A DNA stretch of 32,731 nucleotides from a virus. A program made the translations under genes and the position numbers. Shown in pieces: positions 30,863 through 32,731 of the stretch; positions within the stretch are counted from its first letter, which is position 1; each line of letters opens with the position of its first letter. The stretch is from positions 1 through 32,731 of IMG/VR virus record IMGVR_UViG_3300021140_000022. One strand, written 5' to 3'. The notes under the pieces were generated by a model. It was not told the origin of the DNA, ran no database searches, and saw nothing but the letters and a program-made list of their open reading frames with translations.

Positions 30863-32731
30863 ATGTCATTTCCATATAAAAATCCCACTTCATTAACTTC
30901 ATTATCGGCACCTGAAGGAGTAGCTTTAACCAGTACGCAAGGAACCAATTTTTCGGTTTCTCAAGTTGGAGGTTACATGGAGGTTTATTATTTAGAAAAT
31001 CTAAGATTAACTTTCAGCGGTACTGGGTCTCAAACTCTATCTGCTAATACAATCCCAATTGTTATTGCAGTACAACCTAATGTTGGTATACAATATACAC
31101 AATTAACTTTAAATTCTGATAATATATCTTCAGGAAGAAGAAGATTAGGTATGCAGGTTTATGTTCAAGAAACAGATACGGTTTACCAATATAGTATCCC
31201 GAATTATGACTCTTTGTGGGCATCACTTACAGGTCTTACAGGTGTTTCTGCTATTACTCAAACATCAACATTTACTACGGTAAATGCTCGTTCTCAAGCC
31301 GGAAGAGATTTTATAAGTGCATGGACTGGTTCTACAATTGAAGGAGTTAATGGTGTTAATCGTAATGATGCAAGATGGAAAATATTTTATGGAACTGATG
31401 TTCAAATAACAGGAGGAACTTATTATTCCGCAATCACGACTTTAGATTTATATAATAATACAGGAGGAACCATCTCAATATCAGGGTTCAATGGAACAAT
31501 TACTGGTGGAACATATAATAGCGGAACGGGTACACTTACATTAAATAATAGTAATGGTTCTCCAGTTATTGTAACAGGATTTACAAGTGGAGGAGGAGGA
31601 AGTCCTTTGACAATTTATGATGCAACCTCAGGGGTGACGGTAACAAATGTCACAGGTATGACATTTTCCGGTGCTTCCGTTATTAATAATGGAGGCGGGA
31701 ATGTTTTAATTAATATTACCGGTGGAACATCCGGTTCAAGCGGAACATCAGGCTCAAGCGGGATTAGTGGTTCTTCAGGGACTTCGGGTTCTAGTGGAAG
31801 TTCAGGTTCTTCAGGAAGTTCAGGGTCTTCGGGCTCATCAGGAACATCAGGTTCATCAGGAACAAGCGGGATTTCAGGTAGTTCAGGAACATCAGGTTCA
31901 AGTGGAAGTTCTGGAACTTCAGGGGTAAGCGGTGCGTCAGGAACTTCGGGAACTTCAGGTTCAAGCGGAACAAGTGGTGTTAATGGTAGTAGTGGGACTT
32001 CAGGTTCATCAGGAACAAGTGGTATTAACGGTTCTTCAGGAACTTCAGGTTCAAGTGGAACTAGCGGAAGTAGTGGAACAAGCGGAACGGATGGTAGTAG
32101 TGGTACGAGTGGTAGTTCAGGTTTGTCAGGTTCAAGTGGTTCTTCAGGAACTTCGGGTTCATCAGGAACAAGCGGGATTTCAGGTAGTTCAGGAACGTCA
32201 GGTTCAAGTGGTTCATCAGGTTCTTCAGGGACTAGTGGATTAACAGGAGCGTCAGGTACTAGCGGAACTTCAGGTTCTTCAGGAACTAGTGGTAGTAGTG
32301 GAATAAGTGGTTCTTCAGGAACTTCAGGTTCAAGTGGAACGAGCGGTTCAAGCGGAACAAGTGGTAGTTCGGGTTCTTCAGGAACATCGGGTAGTAGTGG
32401 GACAAGTGGTTCTTCAGGTTCAAGTGGAACTAGCGGAACATCGGGTAGTAGTGGAACAAGTGGAACAGATGGTAGTAGTGGTACGAGTGGTAGTTCAGGC
32501 TCAAGTGGTACAAGTGGCTCGTCAGGGTCTTCAGGAACATCCGGCTCATCAGGAACTTCAGGTTCTAGCGGTAGTTCAGGTTCATCAGGGACTAGCGGTT
32601 CAAGCGGTTCATCAGGAAGTTCAGGAACATCCGGTTCAAGTGGGTCTTCAGGGACAAGTGGATTAACAGGAGCGTCAGGTACTAGCGGAACATCAGGTTC
32701 AAGTGGAACAAGTGGTTCTTCAGGGACTGGT
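30863..32731 (+). CDS. Collagen-like Gly-X-Ser fibre protein, 3' end beyond window (partial)
   Basis: An open frame from ATG 30863 runs without a stop through the last base (623 codons). Residues 1-~287 form a beta-rich head that starts MSFPYKNPTSLTSL and contains VGGYMEVYYLENLRLTF, QVYVQETDTVYQYSIPNYD and later Gly/Thr/Asn-rich strands. From residue 288 on, at least 112 consecutive triplets follow the pattern Gly-X-Ser, with X mostly Ser or Thr and sometimes Ile, Val, Ala or Leu. Only a few triplets break the Ser (GVN, GIN, GTD twice, GLT twice). Collagen-like Gly-X-Y shafts occur in phage fibres and form trimers. It begins 23 bases after its neighbour. The missing C-terminus should carry a trimerising tip or receptor-binding domain. 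The apparent ORFs in other frames across the repeats are shadows. Confidence 0.8.
   Translation, partial: MSFPYKNPTSLTSLSAPEGVALTSTQGTNFSVSQVGGYMEVYYLENLRLTFSGTGSQTLSANTIPIVIAVQPNVGIQYTQLTLNSDNISSGRRRLGMQVYVQETDTVYQYSIPNYDSLWASLTGLTGVSAITQTSTFTTVNARSQAGRDFISAWTGSTIEGVNGVNRNDARWKIFYGTDVQITGGTYYSAITTLDLYNNTGGTISISGFNGTITGGTYNSGTGTLTLNNSNGSPVIVTGFTSGGGGSPLTIYDATSGVTVTNVTGMTFSGASVINNGGGNVLINITGGTSGSSGTSGSSGISGSSGTSGSSGSSGSSGSSGSSGSSGTSGSSGTSGISGSSGTSGSSGSSGTSGVSGASGTSGTSGSSGTSGVNGSSGTSGSSGTSGINGSSGTSGSSGTSGSSGTSGTDGSSGTSGSSGLSGSSGSSGTSGSSGTSGISGSSGTSGSSGSSGSSGTSGLTGASGTSGTSGSSGTSGSSGISGSSGTSGSSGTSGSSGTSGSSGSSGTSGSSGTSGSSGSSGTSGTSGSSGTSGTDGSSGTSGSSGSSGTSGSSGSSGTSGSSGTSGSSGSSGSSGTSGSSGSSGSSGTSGSSGSSGTSGLTGASGTSGTSGSSGTSGSSGTG
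31724..32731 (+). repeat. Gly-X-Ser tandem repeat array (at least 112 triplets)
   Basis: The array has a 9-base micro-period at protein level, written with mixed synonymous codons (all six Ser codons and all four Gly codons occur). Longer duplicated blocks lie within it: the segment at 32237-32268 recurs at 32660, the one at 32090 recurs at 32468, and one from 31861 recurs at 32167, at offsets of 423, 378 and 306 bases. All offsets are multiples of nine, so the frame and the triplet register are kept. Confidence 0.9.

Noticed and set aside
31722-32666. Gln/Val/Glu-rich open frames (68, 103 and 119 codons) in another + frame, and a 60-codon minus-strand frame, across the repeat array
   Set aside because: They are frame-shifted readings of the Gly-X-Ser codons. 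The frame from 30863 is open without interruption to the window end and has a well-formed head domain upstream.
31724-32731. Possible CRISPR or minisatellite array
   Set aside because: There are no fixed-length repeats separated by unique spacers. The periodicity is explained by protein triplets.
1-32731. tRNA genes, integrase, attachment sites or a replication origin
   Set aside because: The few gaps between genes are too short or show no cloverleaf-like sequence, and no integrase or skewed repeat cluster was seen. This is a by-eye negative, so a tRNAscan run would be the proper test.

Overview
The window is a stretch of a large tailed-phage genome, or a prophage or metagenomic contig of one, with T4-like (contractile-tail myovirus) organisation. 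It is AT-rich, densely packed and almost entirely coded on the + strand. The host is probably a member of the Bacteroidetes. The start codons have AT-rich leaders with no clear Shine-Dalgarno sequence. One promoter matches the Bacteroidetes TTG / TAnnTTTG consensus. A tail protein carries repeats of the SprB type, a family best known from gliding-motility adhesins of that phylum. The host is an inference; the T4-like gene content is read directly from protein motifs.

Region 1 (about 1-10,140) is replication and nucleotide metabolism. It holds two small uncharacterised genes, a gp32-like single-strand DNA-binding protein with its own promoter and terminators, a UvsX/RecA-like recombinase, a 50-residue ribbon-helix-helix-like protein overlapping a free-standing HNH endonuclease, a FEN/RNase H-type 5' nuclease, an unknown 150-residue protein, a DnaB/gp41-like helicase, and both subunits of a class Ia ribonucleotide reductase (nrdB then nrdA). 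A strong hairpin terminator closes this block. The recombinase, the single-strand binding protein, the helicase and the primer-removing nuclease fit one replication and recombination machine, and the reductase supplies dNTPs.

Region 2 (about 10,140-26,281) is the baseplate and tail-tip cluster: a gp25-like wedge protein, a gp6/baseplate-J-like wedge protein, a giant 1838-residue protein with an unusual ~100-residue hydrophobic block, several overlapping structural genes (one with a PKD-like domain), and a 994-residue protein with a short tail-protein-I-like motif. It is interrupted by the only convincing minus-strand gene. That gene is flanked by a 138-bp direct repeat of the gp6 3' end, which is the best footprint of a mobile or cargo insertion in the window.

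Region 3 (26,281-32,731) is a fibre/adhesin cluster of three modular proteins. The first has seven SprB-like repeats, a Thr/Pro linker and a C-terminal domain resembling a surface-protein domain. The second has a short head, a Thr/Pro linker and a 200-residue tip. The third is open at the window end, with a ~287-residue head and at least 336 residues of Gly-X-Ser repeats.

A recurrent GTATTTAT(A/T) motif sits just upstream of several transcription blocks, including the minus-strand gene in its own orientation. It is a candidate phage-specific late promoter or leader element. I saw no tRNA, CRISPR array, integrase or attachment site.
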